Assembly (NCBI GenBank): GCA_964508135.1
Contig: CAZDSU010000006.1
Coordinates: 60,892-124,891, forward strand
DNA: 64,000 bases
Origin: UBA6168 sp964508135
Lineage (GTDB): Bacteria; Bacteroidota; Bacteroidia; Chitinophagales; Saprospiraceae
Direction: 5' to 3'
A model generated the notes under the pieces. It worked only from the letters and a program-made list of their open reading frames with translations, was not told the origin of the DNA and ran no database searches. Both the position numbers and the translations under genes were made by a program. Shown here one piece after another: positions 43,571 through 53,575 of this stretch; position 1 is the stretch's first letter; every line of letters begins with the position of its first letter.

Positions 43571-46030
43571 ATGAAAAACAACAGCTTGAAAATCATCTTC
43601 CGCCGCCTCGGTCGGCAAAAACTCAATACCACCCTGCACATCGCCGGGCTGACCATCGGCATGGCGGTTTGCCTGCTCATCGGCTTGTTCCTACGCCATG
43701 AATTGAGCTACGACGCTTACCACGACAAGGCCGGGCGCACCTACCGCATCTGTTCCGTCTCGACGGACAGGGGCAACAAGCATAGCGATTTTTCCACGCC
43801 CATGCCAACGGCGGAAGCCTTGCGAGCCGAAGTGCCAGGGCTGGAAACGGTAGCTTCCTGGCATCCCATTAAGGACCCGGTCATCGTGGAAATCAATACG
43901 CAAAAGCGTTTTCTGCAAGCGCATACCGTGCTGGCAGAACCAGAATTGCTCGACGTTTTCGACATCGAAGTGCTGGAAGGCGACGGCTACGGGGCGTTGA
44001 GCAAGCCATACCAAGCCTTGCTGACAGAGACAACGGCGGAGAAATTTTTCGGTAAGGAAGACCCGATTGGCAAGACTTTCAAGTACCGGGATGAATTTGA
44101 CATCACAGTGGCAGGCATCATCAAAGACTTGCCCGCCAACACGCATATACCCGCCTCGATGCTGCTATCTTTTTACCGGGACGAGCAGTTCATTTCCAAA
44201 GAAATCAATTCGTGGACTTTCCTTTCCGGCACGTCCACATACGTCGTTCTGCCTGAAAACACTGACCCGAAAACCCTCGACGCTCCGCTGAAGGCTATGG
44301 GAGACAAATACCTGAACAACGACCCGAACATACCCAAACACGTTCGGTCAGCCTTCGAGTGGCAACCCCTTTCACAGGTGCATTTTGACGGTAGCTATGC
44401 TGGCGGCAGCCCCTGGGTGCAAGCGGTCAATACTACTTGGCTTTGGTTTTTCGGCATCATCGGGCTGGCGGTGTTGGCGCTGGCTTGTATCAATTTCGTC
44501 AACCTCTCGACGGCGCAAGCGCTTACCCGTTCGAAGGAAGTCGGCGTTCGCAAGTCGTTGGGCGCGGGACGGGGACAACTTGTGCGGCAATTTCTGGGAG
44601 AGGCTTGGCTGCTGGCTGGCATTTCGGGCATCGTGGCGGTGGCGGCAGCGAAACTGTCCTTGCCATTTTTCAATCAATTGATAGATAAACAAATCAGCTT
44701 CGACCTGCTCCATTCACCGGGGCTGGTGGGCGCATTGCTGCTTGGCATTTTGGTGACGGGCTTGTTGGCAGGCTTGTATCCTGCTTGGGTCATCGCCCGC
44801 TTCGACCCGGTTTCTTCGCTCAAATCCACTTGGAACTCCCCCTCCTTTGGGAGGGGGTCGGGGGGAGGCTTGCGGAAGGGTTTGGTAGTGGCGCAGTTCA
44901 GCATTTCGGTGGCGCTGCTCATTGCAGTGACTTTGATTGCGCAGCAGGTGAATTTGCTGCGCAGCAAAAGCCTGGGTTTCGACAAGGACAATATGGTGGA
45001 CGTGAGTTTTGAACGGCAGGAAAATGGTGATGCCACTGCCGTGCTGGCCGCCGAATTGTCGAAAATCGCTGCGGTGAAGGACGTTTCCTTTGCCTCCGCC
45101 TCGCCAAGTTCCAAAGACCATAACATCACCATCATGAGCAGCACCGACGGCGACGACCCCAACCGAAAAGCAGGCACTTGGGTCATGACGGATGACCATT
45201 TCGGCCCTATGTACGGCCTGAGATTGTTGGCCGGCCGCTTTCTTGTAGCCGCCGATACCAACGCTGCCGCCGCCGCCCTTCCAGCCGAACAACAAATCCT
45301 AAAAGTGGTGGTGAACAACAAATGCGTAGAGGCACTTGGTTTCGGCTCGCCGGACGCTGCGCTGGGCAAGCGTTTTTGGATGGCCCACTCCAAGGGTCGT
45401 GCGCAAATCGTAGGCGTGGTTGCTGATTTCAACACGTCTTCCTTGCACGAAGCCATCATCCCAACCATCATCACACAGGGTCAGAAAATGCACCAAGTGG
45501 CGGGCATCAAAATAGAGGCGGGCAGCGATTTGCCAACCACGATTTCCGCCGTCAAAGCAGCCTGGGAAAAAGCTTACCCGCAAGGCATCTTCAGCTACAA
45601 ATTCCTCGACGAGCAGATTGACGCATTTTACAAAGCAGAAACCCGCCTGTTCAGCCTTTTCAAAGTCTTCGCTGGCTTGGCCATGCTTATTTCCTGCCTC
45701 GGATTGTGGGGTCTCGCCACATTCGCTGCCCAGCAGCGCACGAAAGAAATTGGCATCCGAAAAGTCCTCGGCGCTACAACGGCTGGCATCGTCGGCTTGC
45801 TGTCCAAGGACTTTTTGTCATTGGTCATTTTGTCGTTGGTCATTGCTTCGCCAATCGCTTATTTTTTCATGAATAAATGGCTGCAAGACTTCGCCTATCG
45901 CATTGATATTCAGTGGTGGGTGTTTGCGCTGGCGGGTGCTGCGGCAGTCGGCTTGGCATTTTTGACCGTGAGCTACCAGAGCGTCAAGGCGGCACTGGCG
46001 AACCCAGTGAAGTCGTTGCGGAGTGAATGA
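43571..46030 (+). CDS. FtsX/MacB-type ABC permease 2 of 6
   Basis: The 819-residue doubled permease opens with NSLKIIFRRLGRQKLNTTLHI instead of the MFQN-type start of permeases 1, 3 and 5. The coupling motifs are TRSKEVGVRKSLGAGRG (about residue 318) and QRTKEIGIRKVLGATTA (about 722). The tail is AALANPVKSLRSE. A GC-rich palindromic repeat (about 44832-44872) sits in frame between the third and fourth helices and encodes a Pro/Ser/Gly-rich loop. It is closest in layout to permease 4, suggesting a 2-3 / 4-5 duplication. Confidence 0.88.
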   Translation: MKNNSLKIIFRRLGRQKLNTTLHIAGLTIGMAVCLLIGLFLRHELSYDAYHDKAGRTYRICSVSTDRGNKHSDFSTPMPTAEALRAEVPGLETVASWHPIKDPVIVEINTQKRFLQAHTVLAEPELLDVFDIEVLEGDGYGALSKPYQALLTETTAEKFFGKEDPIGKTFKYRDEFDITVAGIIKDLPANTHIPASMLLSFYRDEQFISKEINSWTFLSGTSTYVVLPENTDPKTLDAPLKAMGDKYLNNDPNIPKHVRSAFEWQPLSQVHFDGSYAGGSPWVQAVNTTWLWFFGIIGLAVLALACINFVNLSTAQALTRSKEVGVRKSLGAGRGQLVRQFLGEAWLLAGISGIVAVAAAKLSLPFFNQLIDKQISFDLLHSPGLVGALLLGILVTGLLAGLYPAWVIARFDPVSSLKSTWNSPSFGRGSGGGLRKGLVVAQFSISVALLIAVTLIAQQVNLLRSKSLGFDKDNMVDVSFERQENGDATAVLAAELSKIAAVKDVSFASASPSSKDHNITIMSSTDGDDPNRKAGTWVMTDDHFGPMYGLRLLAGRFLVAADTNAAAAALPAEQQILKVVVNNKCVEALGFGSPDAALGKRFWMAHSKGRAQIVGVVADFNTSSLHEAIIPTIITQGQKMHQVAGIKIEAGSDLPTTISAVKAAWEKAYPQGIFSYKFLDEQIDAFYKAETRLFSLFKVFAGLAMLISCLGLWGLATFAAQQRTKEIGIRKVLGATTAGIVGLLSKDFLSLVILSLVIASPIAYFFMNKWLQDFAYRIDIQWWVFALAGAAAVGLAFLTVSYQSVKAALANPVKSLRSE
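44832..44872. repeat. GC-rich palindromic repeat inside permease 2
   Basis: CTCCCCCTCCTTTGGGAGGG then GGTCGGGGGGAGGC forms a fold-back. The complement contains CCCCCCGACCCCCT, the same core as the repeat in the hydrolase gene at 25663. The frame stays open (SPSFGRGSGGGL). Confidence 0.75.
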
Positions 46031-46105
46031 ATTTGATATTGGGTGATTGGGATATTGAGATATTTCCAATCACCCAATATCTCAATGACCCAATATCTCA
46101 ATATC
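46029..46105. repeat. Spacer before permease 3, duplicated at 51000
   Basis: TTGGGTGATTGGGATATTGA is followed by its complement and tandem CAATATCTCA words up to the ATG. The bases from the stop codon to the first codons of the next gene are practically identical to those at 51000-51082. Confidence 0.85.
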
Positions 46106-48490
46106 ATGTTTCAACACAACCTGAAAATAGCCTTCCGCAACTTGCAGCGCCGCCGCAGCTTTACCGCCATCAACATAGTAGGGCTGGGGCTGGGCATGGC
46201 CTCTGCCATTTTTGCCTTCCTTTGGGTGCAGAACGAGTTCAGCTTTGAACGGTACCATGACCAATCGGACAATTTGCACCGCCTCAATACCGACCTAAAA
46301 ATAAGTGCCGACGAGGTTTGGCATTGGGCGACCACCCCGCTGCCGCTCACAGAGGTTGCGCAAAAAGAAGTGCCCGAAGTGTTAGGTGCAGCCAGCTTTG
46401 CAGCCAATATTTGGGCACCTGTTACCCTGAAGAAAAACAGCAACATGGTGCGCTGTGAAAAATACGGCTACGTGAGCGAGGGCTGGTTCGGGATGTTCGA
46501 CCACAAATGCCTCAGCGGCTCGCCGGAGGGCTTCCAGCAGAACCTTCGCAGCGCCATTTTGACCCAAAATTTAGCGGAAAAAATCTTTGGTAGGCTGGAC
46601 GTGGCCGGGGAGTCTTTCCGGCTCGACACGCTCGATTTTACCGTACATGCCGTCATTGAAAACCGCCCGGCCAACTCCAGTTTTGACCAGGAAATGCTGC
46701 TGCCGATGAGCTTTTTCCTATCCAACGAGCAGCGCCGGGCAGAGAACGAAAGCTGGAGCAATTTCAACTTCCTCACCTTGGTGGAACTGCGCCCCGGCAC
46801 CGACCTGCCTGCGCTTGGCGAAAAACTCACCGCCCTCACCCGCAAGCACAAGGACGGGGACGAAAACGTGACCATCACGGCACAGCCGCTGGCCGAGGCG
46901 CATTTCGACGAAAGCAGGGTACATCCGGCCATGCTCACGGGCAGCCGCAGGTCGGCGCAGGTCATCGGCATCATCGGCTTTGTCATCCTGTTCCTCGCCT
47001 GCGTGAACTACGTGAGCCTGACCACGGCCCAAGCGGGGCTGCGCACCAAGGAGGTCGGCGTCCGCAAAATCATCGGGGCAGGAGGGCCACAGATTTTCAA
47101 GCTGTTGTTCACCGAAAACCTGCTCACCACCCTGGCTTCACTCTTGGCTGCCGTTGGCATCGTGCAAGCGGCGCTGCCATTTTACAGTAATTTCACGGAG
47201 AAAAACTTCGACCTCCACCTGTACAGCCCGGTGCTTTGGGCGGCGGTGGGCAGCACCTTGACGGTCACGCTGCTGCTGTCGGGCATCTACCCAGCGCTGT
47301 TCCTGACGGACTTCTCACCGGGGCAATTCCTGCGGGGGCAGAATTTTTTGAAGCTAAAAAACACGGCGTTCCGCAAGGGGCTGGTGGTTGCCCAATTTGC
47401 CATTACCACGGGCCTGATTATCGGCGCCATCGTCATTTTCCAGCAGCAGGAATTTATCCGCAAAAAAGACCTCGGCTACGACCGCTCGCAGGTGTTCGAG
47501 TTCAACGTGCCTTACAGCAAAGACCGTGAAAATGCGGTGAAGGCACTCAAACAGGCGTTGACCACCGTGCCGAGCGTGGCGGGCACGGCTTCGTCGAACA
47601 TGTCCGTCACAAACATGAACAGCACCCACAGCGGCTCGATTGACTGGGAGGGCAAACCGGAGGACTTCGTGCCCGCCGTTTACCAAGCGTCTGTTGACGC
47701 CGATTTTGCTGGGCTTATGGAGTTGAAAATGGCCGATGGGCGTTGGTTCCAGCCCAACAACGAGGCTGACTTGAACAACGTGGTGCTGAACGAGGCAGCC
47801 GTCCGTTTTTTCAAAATGCCAGAACCCGTGGTGGGACAGAAATTTCATTTTCAGGACAAAGAAGGCCAAGTCGTCGGCATCGTGAAGGACTTCCACTACC
47901 TCAGTTTGCGGAGCAAAATAGAGCCGATGCTGCTACATGTTTACCCGCCATCTGTCGGTACGCTCTACGTAAAAACCACCGCAAAGCAGATGGTCGAGGC
48001 CGTCAGCGCAGCCGAAAAAGCATGGGCCGCCCGCTTCCCCGACATGCCGTTCGAGTACCGCTTCCTCGACGATGCTTTCAACCAAATGTACAAAAACGAG
48101 GAGAAAAGCGCTGCCCTTTTCAAGCTGTTGGCGGGCTTGGCCGTGTTCATTTCGTGCCTTGGGCTGTTCGGCCTGGCGGTGTTCAGCACGCAGCAGCGGG
48201 TGAAGGAAATCGGGGTGCGCAAGGTGCTGGGGGCCAGTGTACCGGGGCTGGTCGGGCTGCTCTCGAAGGACTTTTTGGTACTGGTCGTTTTGTCCTTGGC
48301 CATTGCGTCGCCGCTGGCGTATTTTTTCATGGAACGCTGGCTGCGTGACTTCGCCTACCACGTTGATATTCATTGGTCGGTGTTTGCAATGGCTGGAGTT
48401 GCTTCAGTGGCGGTGGCCTTTTTGACCGTCAGTTTCCAGAGCATAAAAGCGGCACTGGCAAATCCGGTGAAGTCGTTGCGCAGCGAATAA
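46106..48490 (+). CDS. FtsX/MacB-type ABC permease 3 of 6
   Basis: The 794-residue doubled permease starts MFQHNLKIAFRNLQRRRSFT. An extension to 46043 would translate the repeat spacer and is rejected. The coupling motifs are LRTKEVGVRKIIGAGGP (about residue 312) and QRVKEIGVRKVLGASVP (about 697). The tail is AALANPVKSLRSE. The periplasmic domains have diverged strongly from the other five while the membrane parts are conserved, which fits different substrates or sensors and a common motor. Confidence 0.88.
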   Translation: MFQHNLKIAFRNLQRRRSFTAINIVGLGLGMASAIFAFLWVQNEFSFERYHDQSDNLHRLNTDLKISADEVWHWATTPLPLTEVAQKEVPEVLGAASFAANIWAPVTLKKNSNMVRCEKYGYVSEGWFGMFDHKCLSGSPEGFQQNLRSAILTQNLAEKIFGRLDVAGESFRLDTLDFTVHAVIENRPANSSFDQEMLLPMSFFLSNEQRRAENESWSNFNFLTLVELRPGTDLPALGEKLTALTRKHKDGDENVTITAQPLAEAHFDESRVHPAMLTGSRRSAQVIGIIGFVILFLACVNYVSLTTAQAGLRTKEVGVRKIIGAGGPQIFKLLFTENLLTTLASLLAAVGIVQAALPFYSNFTEKNFDLHLYSPVLWAAVGSTLTVTLLLSGIYPALFLTDFSPGQFLRGQNFLKLKNTAFRKGLVVAQFAITTGLIIGAIVIFQQQEFIRKKDLGYDRSQVFEFNVPYSKDRENAVKALKQALTTVPSVAGTASSNMSVTNMNSTHSGSIDWEGKPEDFVPAVYQASVDADFAGLMELKMADGRWFQPNNEADLNNVVLNEAAVRFFKMPEPVVGQKFHFQDKEGQVVGIVKDFHYLSLRSKIEPMLLHVYPPSVGTLYVKTTAKQMVEAVSAAEKAWAARFPDMPFEYRFLDDAFNQMYKNEEKSAALFKLLAGLAVFISCLGLFGLAVFSTQQRVKEIGVRKVLGASVPGLVGLLSKDFLVLVVLSLAIASPLAYFFMERWLRDFAYHVDIHWSVFAMAGVASVAVAFLTVSFQSIKAALANPVKSLRSE

Positions 48491-48526
48491 ACAATTCAAC
48501 AATCAAACAATCAAGCAATCAAAACC

Positions 48527-51001
48527 ATGCTGATCAACAACTTGAAAATCACCCTCCGCCGCCTCAGCCGCCAAAAGCTCACCACCTCCCTCCACGTCGT
48601 CGGGCTGACGCTCGGCATGGCCGTCTGCGTGCTCATCGGCCTGTACTTGCGGCACGAACTGAGCTACGATAGCTGGTATGCCAAGGCCGGGCGCACCTAC
48701 CGGGTCAATACCGTCTGGACGGATTTTGGAAAAAAAAGCCCCCACTTCTCCACGCCCTTCCCGATGGCCGATGCCTTGCGCACCGATTTCCCGGAGTTTG
48801 AGAACGTGACGAACATCCACCACCCCCAGCATTCCATCATCCAGATAAACCCGCAAAAGCGTTTCAAGCAAGACCATGTGATGATGACCGACCCGGATTT
48901 CCTCGAAATATTCGACGTGGAAGTGCTGGAAGGCAATGCACACGAGGCGTTGCGGCAGCCCTACTCGGCATTGCTCACCGAGACGACGGCAAAGAAGTTT
49001 TTCGGCTCGGAACAGGCGCTTGGCAAGACTTTTAAGTTCAACGACGATTTCGATATCACGGTCGGCGGGATCATCCGTGACTTTCCGGGCAATACGCATT
49101 TGCCAGCTTCCATGCTGCTTTCCTTTTCGACATCGGAGAAATTCCTGCAAACAAACCTCACGCACTTCGGCTCGGTGTCCGGCGGCTCTACCTTCGTGGT
49201 GCTGCCCGAAGGGCTTGACCCCAAAACCCTCGACTCCCGCCTGAAGGCCATTTATGACCGGACAACGAACAACGACGACCGACAACCAAAGGAAGTCCGC
49301 TCCGACCTCGATTTGCAACCACTTTCGGACATACATTTCAACTCCACTTATTCGGGCGGTGGTGAGTGGGTGAAGGCGGTGAACACCACTTGGCTCTGGT
49401 TTTTCGGCATCATCGGGCTGATGGTACTGGTGCTGGCTTGCATCAATTTCGTCAACCTGTCCACGGCACAGGCGCTCAACCGTGCCAAGGAAGTTGGCGT
49501 GCGCAAGACAGTTGGCGCAGGCAAGGCGCAATTGATTGGGCAGTTTTTGGGGGAGTCTTGGTTGTTGGCTTTGTGTTCCGGGGTGTTGGCGGTGGCGGCC
49601 ACGCAGGCCTGCCTTCCTTGGCTCAACCAATTGATTGACAAGCAAATCAGCTTCGGGCTTTTGCAATCGCCGGGCTTGCTGTCGGCGCTGCTGTTGGGTA
49701 TCGTGGTCACTGGTTTGCTGGCGGGGTTGTACCCGGCATTCGTGATTGCAAGATTCGACCCGGTTGATTCCCTCAAAACTGGTTCCACGGCAGGCGACAA
49801 GCGTTCTTCCTTGCTTCGCAAAACATTGGTCGTGGCGCAGTTCAGCATCTCGGTGGGCTTGCTGATTTCCCTGCTGCTCATCGGAGAGCAAATGAATTAT
49901 TTGCGGAGCAAGAACCTGGGATTTGAAAAAGACAATATTGTGATGGTGCCAATCCCAGATGGCAGCGGCGACTTTATGGGGAAGAATGCTTCGGGCGGCA
50001 ATGCGAAGGCGGTGTTTGCTGCCGAGCTTGCCAAGATTCCGCAGGTGAAGGACTATGCTTTTTCCAGCAGCCCGCCCAGCGGAGAGGGGCACTGGGGCAC
50101 CATCATGTGGCTCAAAGACCGCAACGACCCCGACCGGAAAGAGGTGACGACCATCTGGACGGATGAAAATTATTGCGACCTGTACGACTTCAAGTTACTT
50201 GCGGGGCGCTTCCCCGTAGCTGCCGACACGAGCGCCGTGTCAGATGCCCTGCCGGTAGAGCAGCGCTTCCCAAAATCGGTGGTGAACGAAACCCTCGTGA
50301 AAACGCTCGGTTTCGCTTCGCCGGAAGCAGCACTGGGGCAACGCTTCGGGATTGGCATGAACGGTTTTCAGCCGGAAATCGTCGGCGTGGTGGCGGACTT
50401 CAACGTCAACTCGCTCCACGAAATCGTCAAACCGACGCTCATCACCCAGTACCTGCCGTGGTGCGAAAAGGTCGGCATCAAAATCGAAGCAGGGGGCGAT
50501 GTGCCGAAAACCCTTGCTGCCATTGAGTCTGTTTGGAAAACAACGTTCCCGAAAGGCATTTACGACTACCATTTCATTGACCAAAAAATAGATGAATACT
50601 ACAAAGCGGAGGAGCGCCTTTTCAGCTTGTTCCAAATCTTCGCTGGGCTGGCCATGCTCATCTCCTGCCTTGGGCTTTGGGGCTTGGCGACGTTTGCGGC
50701 GCAGCAGCGCACCAAGGAAATCGGCATCCGAAAGGTGCTGGGCGCAAGCGTCTCCGGCATTGTCGGGCTGCTATCAAGGGAGTTTCTTGCCTTGGTCATC
50801 GTGTCCTTGGCCATCGCCTCGCCGTTGGCCTATTTCGGCATGAAAAAATGGCTGCAAGACTTCGCCTTCCGCATTGACATTCAATGGTGGGTGTTTGCGT
50901 TGGCAGGTCTGGCAGCACTGGTGGTGGCGTTCTTAACGGTCAGTTTCCAGAGCATAAAAGCGGCACTGGCGAACCCAGTGAAGTCGTTGCGGAGCGAATG
51001 A
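48527..51001 (+). CDS. FtsX/MacB-type ABC permease 4 of 6
   Basis: The 824-residue doubled permease opens MLINNLKITLRRLSRQKLTT, like permease 2. The coupling motifs are NRAKEVGVRKTVGAGKA (about residue 318) and QRTKEIGIRKVLGASVS (about 726). The tail is AALANPVKSLRSE. Its last 140 bases are nearly identical to those of permease 5. The spacer before it (48491-48526) is a run of CAATCAA words. Confidence 0.88.
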   Translation: MLINNLKITLRRLSRQKLTTSLHVVGLTLGMAVCVLIGLYLRHELSYDSWYAKAGRTYRVNTVWTDFGKKSPHFSTPFPMADALRTDFPEFENVTNIHHPQHSIIQINPQKRFKQDHVMMTDPDFLEIFDVEVLEGNAHEALRQPYSALLTETTAKKFFGSEQALGKTFKFNDDFDITVGGIIRDFPGNTHLPASMLLSFSTSEKFLQTNLTHFGSVSGGSTFVVLPEGLDPKTLDSRLKAIYDRTTNNDDRQPKEVRSDLDLQPLSDIHFNSTYSGGGEWVKAVNTTWLWFFGIIGLMVLVLACINFVNLSTAQALNRAKEVGVRKTVGAGKAQLIGQFLGESWLLALCSGVLAVAATQACLPWLNQLIDKQISFGLLQSPGLLSALLLGIVVTGLLAGLYPAFVIARFDPVDSLKTGSTAGDKRSSLLRKTLVVAQFSISVGLLISLLLIGEQMNYLRSKNLGFEKDNIVMVPIPDGSGDFMGKNASGGNAKAVFAAELAKIPQVKDYAFSSSPPSGEGHWGTIMWLKDRNDPDRKEVTTIWTDENYCDLYDFKLLAGRFPVAADTSAVSDALPVEQRFPKSVVNETLVKTLGFASPEAALGQRFGIGMNGFQPEIVGVVADFNVNSLHEIVKPTLITQYLPWCEKVGIKIEAGGDVPKTLAAIESVWKTTFPKGIYDYHFIDQKIDEYYKAEERLFSLFQIFAGLAMLISCLGLWGLATFAAQQRTKEIGIRKVLGASVSGIVGLLSREFLALVIVSLAIASPLAYFGMKKWLQDFAFRIDIQWWVFALAGLAALVVAFLTVSFQSIKAALANPVKSLRSE

Positions 51002-51076
51002 ATTTGATATTGGGTGATTGGGATATTGAGATATTTCCAATCACCCAATATCTCAATGACCCAATATCTCAATATC
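51000..51076. repeat. Spacer before permease 5, copy of 46029-46105
   Basis: The word order and the inverted complement are the same as before permease 3, and no base change was seen across the spacer. Selection on a hairpin alone would not keep the loops identical, so recent copying is likely. Confidence 0.85.
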
Positions 51077-53524
51077 ATGTTTCAAAACAATGTAAAAATC
51101 GCCTTCCGCAACCTCTGGCGGAACAAAACATTCAGCTTCATCAACCTATTTGGTCTGACCACTGGCACGGCCTGCTGCCTTTATATTTTGCTATATGTGC
51201 AAGACCACCGAAGCTACGACCAGCACCACAGCGAAGCAGGCAACCTCTACCGCATTATCAGCGACCTCCAATTGCCAAACGACCAAGCGGAAATGCACAT
51301 GGCCACTTGCTCGCCGCCCATTCCGATGGGCATAAAGTCCGACTTTCCAGAGGTAGAACAAGCAGCGAGAGCCTGTCGTCCAATGGGCGTGGAGCAAAGC
51401 CTACTGAGGGTGGGTGAGCAGGTTTTCTTTGAAAAACCGGGCTATTACGTGGACAGCAATTTTTTTCAAATTCTTGAATACCAGTTCGTTGCAGGCGATC
51501 CTGCCCATGCTTTGGACGAGCCGTTTTCGGTCGTTATCTCTGAGGATTTATCCCAAAAACTCTTTAAAACAAATGACCCCATCGGACAGACCATTGGCAT
51601 TGGCGGTGGTGGCGACGAACAGAAATTCAAGGTGACAGGCGTATTCAACAGCAGCTTTGGCAAGAGCCACCTCCACTCCGAATTTTTCATGACGATGAAC
51701 TCCGGTGGCATCGGTGAATTCATCCGCACAAACGACTCTTGGGCCGGGAACAACTTTGTCTATAGCTACCTCCGCCTCAAACAGGGTACAAACCCCGCTG
51801 CATTGGAGGCCAAACTTCCCGATTTCCTCCAGCGGCATGGCGCCGTACAGCTCGAACAATTGGGCATGAAAAAAAGCTTGCACCTCCAGCCCATAGCGTC
51901 TATACACACCACTCCTGGCCTTACCGCCGACCAAGCAACCAATACCAGTTCTCGTTTTCTTAACATGCTGTTGCTCATCGCTGGGTTCATACAAATGGTG
52001 GCCTGCATCAATTTCATGAACCTCACCACCGCACGCTCGACCAAACGGGCGCAGGAAGTGGGCGTCAGGAAGGCAGTTGGCGCACCCAGGATATCACTCA
52101 TTGGCCAGTTTTTGAGTGAAAGCCTCCTGCTGACCGCCATCTCTATGCTCATGGCCATCCCGTTGGTGGGGCTGCTCATGCCATTCCTCAACAACTTGAC
52201 TGGAGCTAGTATCGAAATGGCATTTACAAAAAACTGGCAGGGCATCGGCCTCGTCGGTGCTTTGGTGGTGCTGACCGGCTTGGTAGCGGGTAGCTATCCG
52301 GCTTTTTACCTCTCTTCGTTCAGGCCCCTCGCCGTGCTACGGGGCACAAGTGGCTTGAAGGGAAATGCAGGGGCAACATGGCTACGCAAAGGATTGGTAG
52401 TCAGTCAGTTCGCTATATCCTCGGCATTGGTCATCGGGGCGCTCATCGTCCATTTTCAGTTGGACTACATGCTTGAAAAAGACCTCGGTTTTGAAAAAAA
52501 GCAAAAAGTGGTGTTCCCATTCCGCACCACAGAAAGCCATGCGGCCGTGGCCACCTTCCGCAACGAAATCATGCGCCTACCGGAGGTCGGTTCTGCCTCG
52601 GCAATGGCAGTCTGTCCCGGTCAAATGGTGTACAACGACCTCCCGCTCTACAAGCCCGGCCAGGACATGAACAGCGCTACCGCTGTGCGTTTCACCTATT
52701 GCGACGAAAACTATCTCAACACATTGAAAATCAAGCTATTGGCAGGTCGCCAATTCACGCAAGCCGATACCTCTACACAAGAAGGCACGGCCAAGGCCAT
52801 CGTTAGCGAAGCAGTACTGAATCGCCTGGGTATCCCGCTCGAAGCAGCACCCGGCATGGTGCTCAGTTCCGATTTTGAAGACCAGCACATCAAAATCACC
52901 GTACTCGGCGTCATGCAGGATTACCTCTATCAAAACCTCGGCAGCGAGATGGATCCTTTCATGGTCATTTACGAACAGCCCAACCGGCTGGCGCACGTCA
53001 TCGCCGATGTCAACACAGCGGATTTCCCATCTTTCTTCAAGAAAACAGAAGCCACTTGGAAATCCGTGCTGCCTAGTCTCCCATTTGAATACTCATTTTT
53101 GGATGAAAACTTGGCTCAACTGTACAGCTCAGAGCAAAACCTTTCGCGCATCATCAGCGCCTTCACCTTGGTAGCCATCTTGATTTCTTGCCTCGGTCTC
53201 TTTGGCCTCGCCACCTTCACGGCAGAGCAGCGCACGAAAGAAATCGGTATTCGAAAAGTGCTCGGAGCAACGACGGCAGGGCTTGTTGGCCTGATGTCAA
53301 AGGACTTTTTGAAACCTGTGCTGCTGGCATTTCTTATTGCCTCTCCGTTGGCCTATTTTTTCATGAAAAAATGGCTGCAAGACTTCGCCTATCGCATTGA
53401 CATTCAATGGTGGGTGTTTGCGTTGGCAGGTCTGGCAGCAGTGGTGGTGGCGTTCTTAACGGTCAGTTTCCAGAGCATAAAAGCGGCGCTGGCGAACCCG
53501 GTGAAGTCGTTGCGCAGCGAATAG
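51077..53524 (+). CDS. FtsX/MacB-type ABC permease 5 of 6
   Basis: The 815-residue doubled permease starts MFQNNVKIAFRNLWRNKTFS. The coupling motifs are KRAQEVGVRKAVGAPRI (about residue 321) and QRTKEIGIRKVLGATTA (about 717). The tail is AALANPVKSLRSE. The extension to 51014 is spacer and rejected. The C-terminal 45 codons match permease 4 almost base for base, whereas the periplasmic domains are unrelated in detail. Confidence 0.88.
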   Translation: MFQNNVKIAFRNLWRNKTFSFINLFGLTTGTACCLYILLYVQDHRSYDQHHSEAGNLYRIISDLQLPNDQAEMHMATCSPPIPMGIKSDFPEVEQAARACRPMGVEQSLLRVGEQVFFEKPGYYVDSNFFQILEYQFVAGDPAHALDEPFSVVISEDLSQKLFKTNDPIGQTIGIGGGGDEQKFKVTGVFNSSFGKSHLHSEFFMTMNSGGIGEFIRTNDSWAGNNFVYSYLRLKQGTNPAALEAKLPDFLQRHGAVQLEQLGMKKSLHLQPIASIHTTPGLTADQATNTSSRFLNMLLLIAGFIQMVACINFMNLTTARSTKRAQEVGVRKAVGAPRISLIGQFLSESLLLTAISMLMAIPLVGLLMPFLNNLTGASIEMAFTKNWQGIGLVGALVVLTGLVAGSYPAFYLSSFRPLAVLRGTSGLKGNAGATWLRKGLVVSQFAISSALVIGALIVHFQLDYMLEKDLGFEKKQKVVFPFRTTESHAAVATFRNEIMRLPEVGSASAMAVCPGQMVYNDLPLYKPGQDMNSATAVRFTYCDENYLNTLKIKLLAGRQFTQADTSTQEGTAKAIVSEAVLNRLGIPLEAAPGMVLSSDFEDQHIKITVLGVMQDYLYQNLGSEMDPFMVIYEQPNRLAHVIADVNTADFPSFFKKTEATWKSVLPSLPFEYSFLDENLAQLYSSEQNLSRIISAFTLVAILISCLGLFGLATFTAEQRTKEIGIRKVLGATTAGLVGLMSKDFLKPVLLAFLIASPLAYFFMKKWLQDFAYRIDIQWWVFALAGLAAVVVAFLTVSFQSIKAALANPVKSLRSE

Positions 53525-53575
53525 CAAACCAGCAATCATGCCCCACGGGGGCAAGCAATTTAACAAACAAGAATC

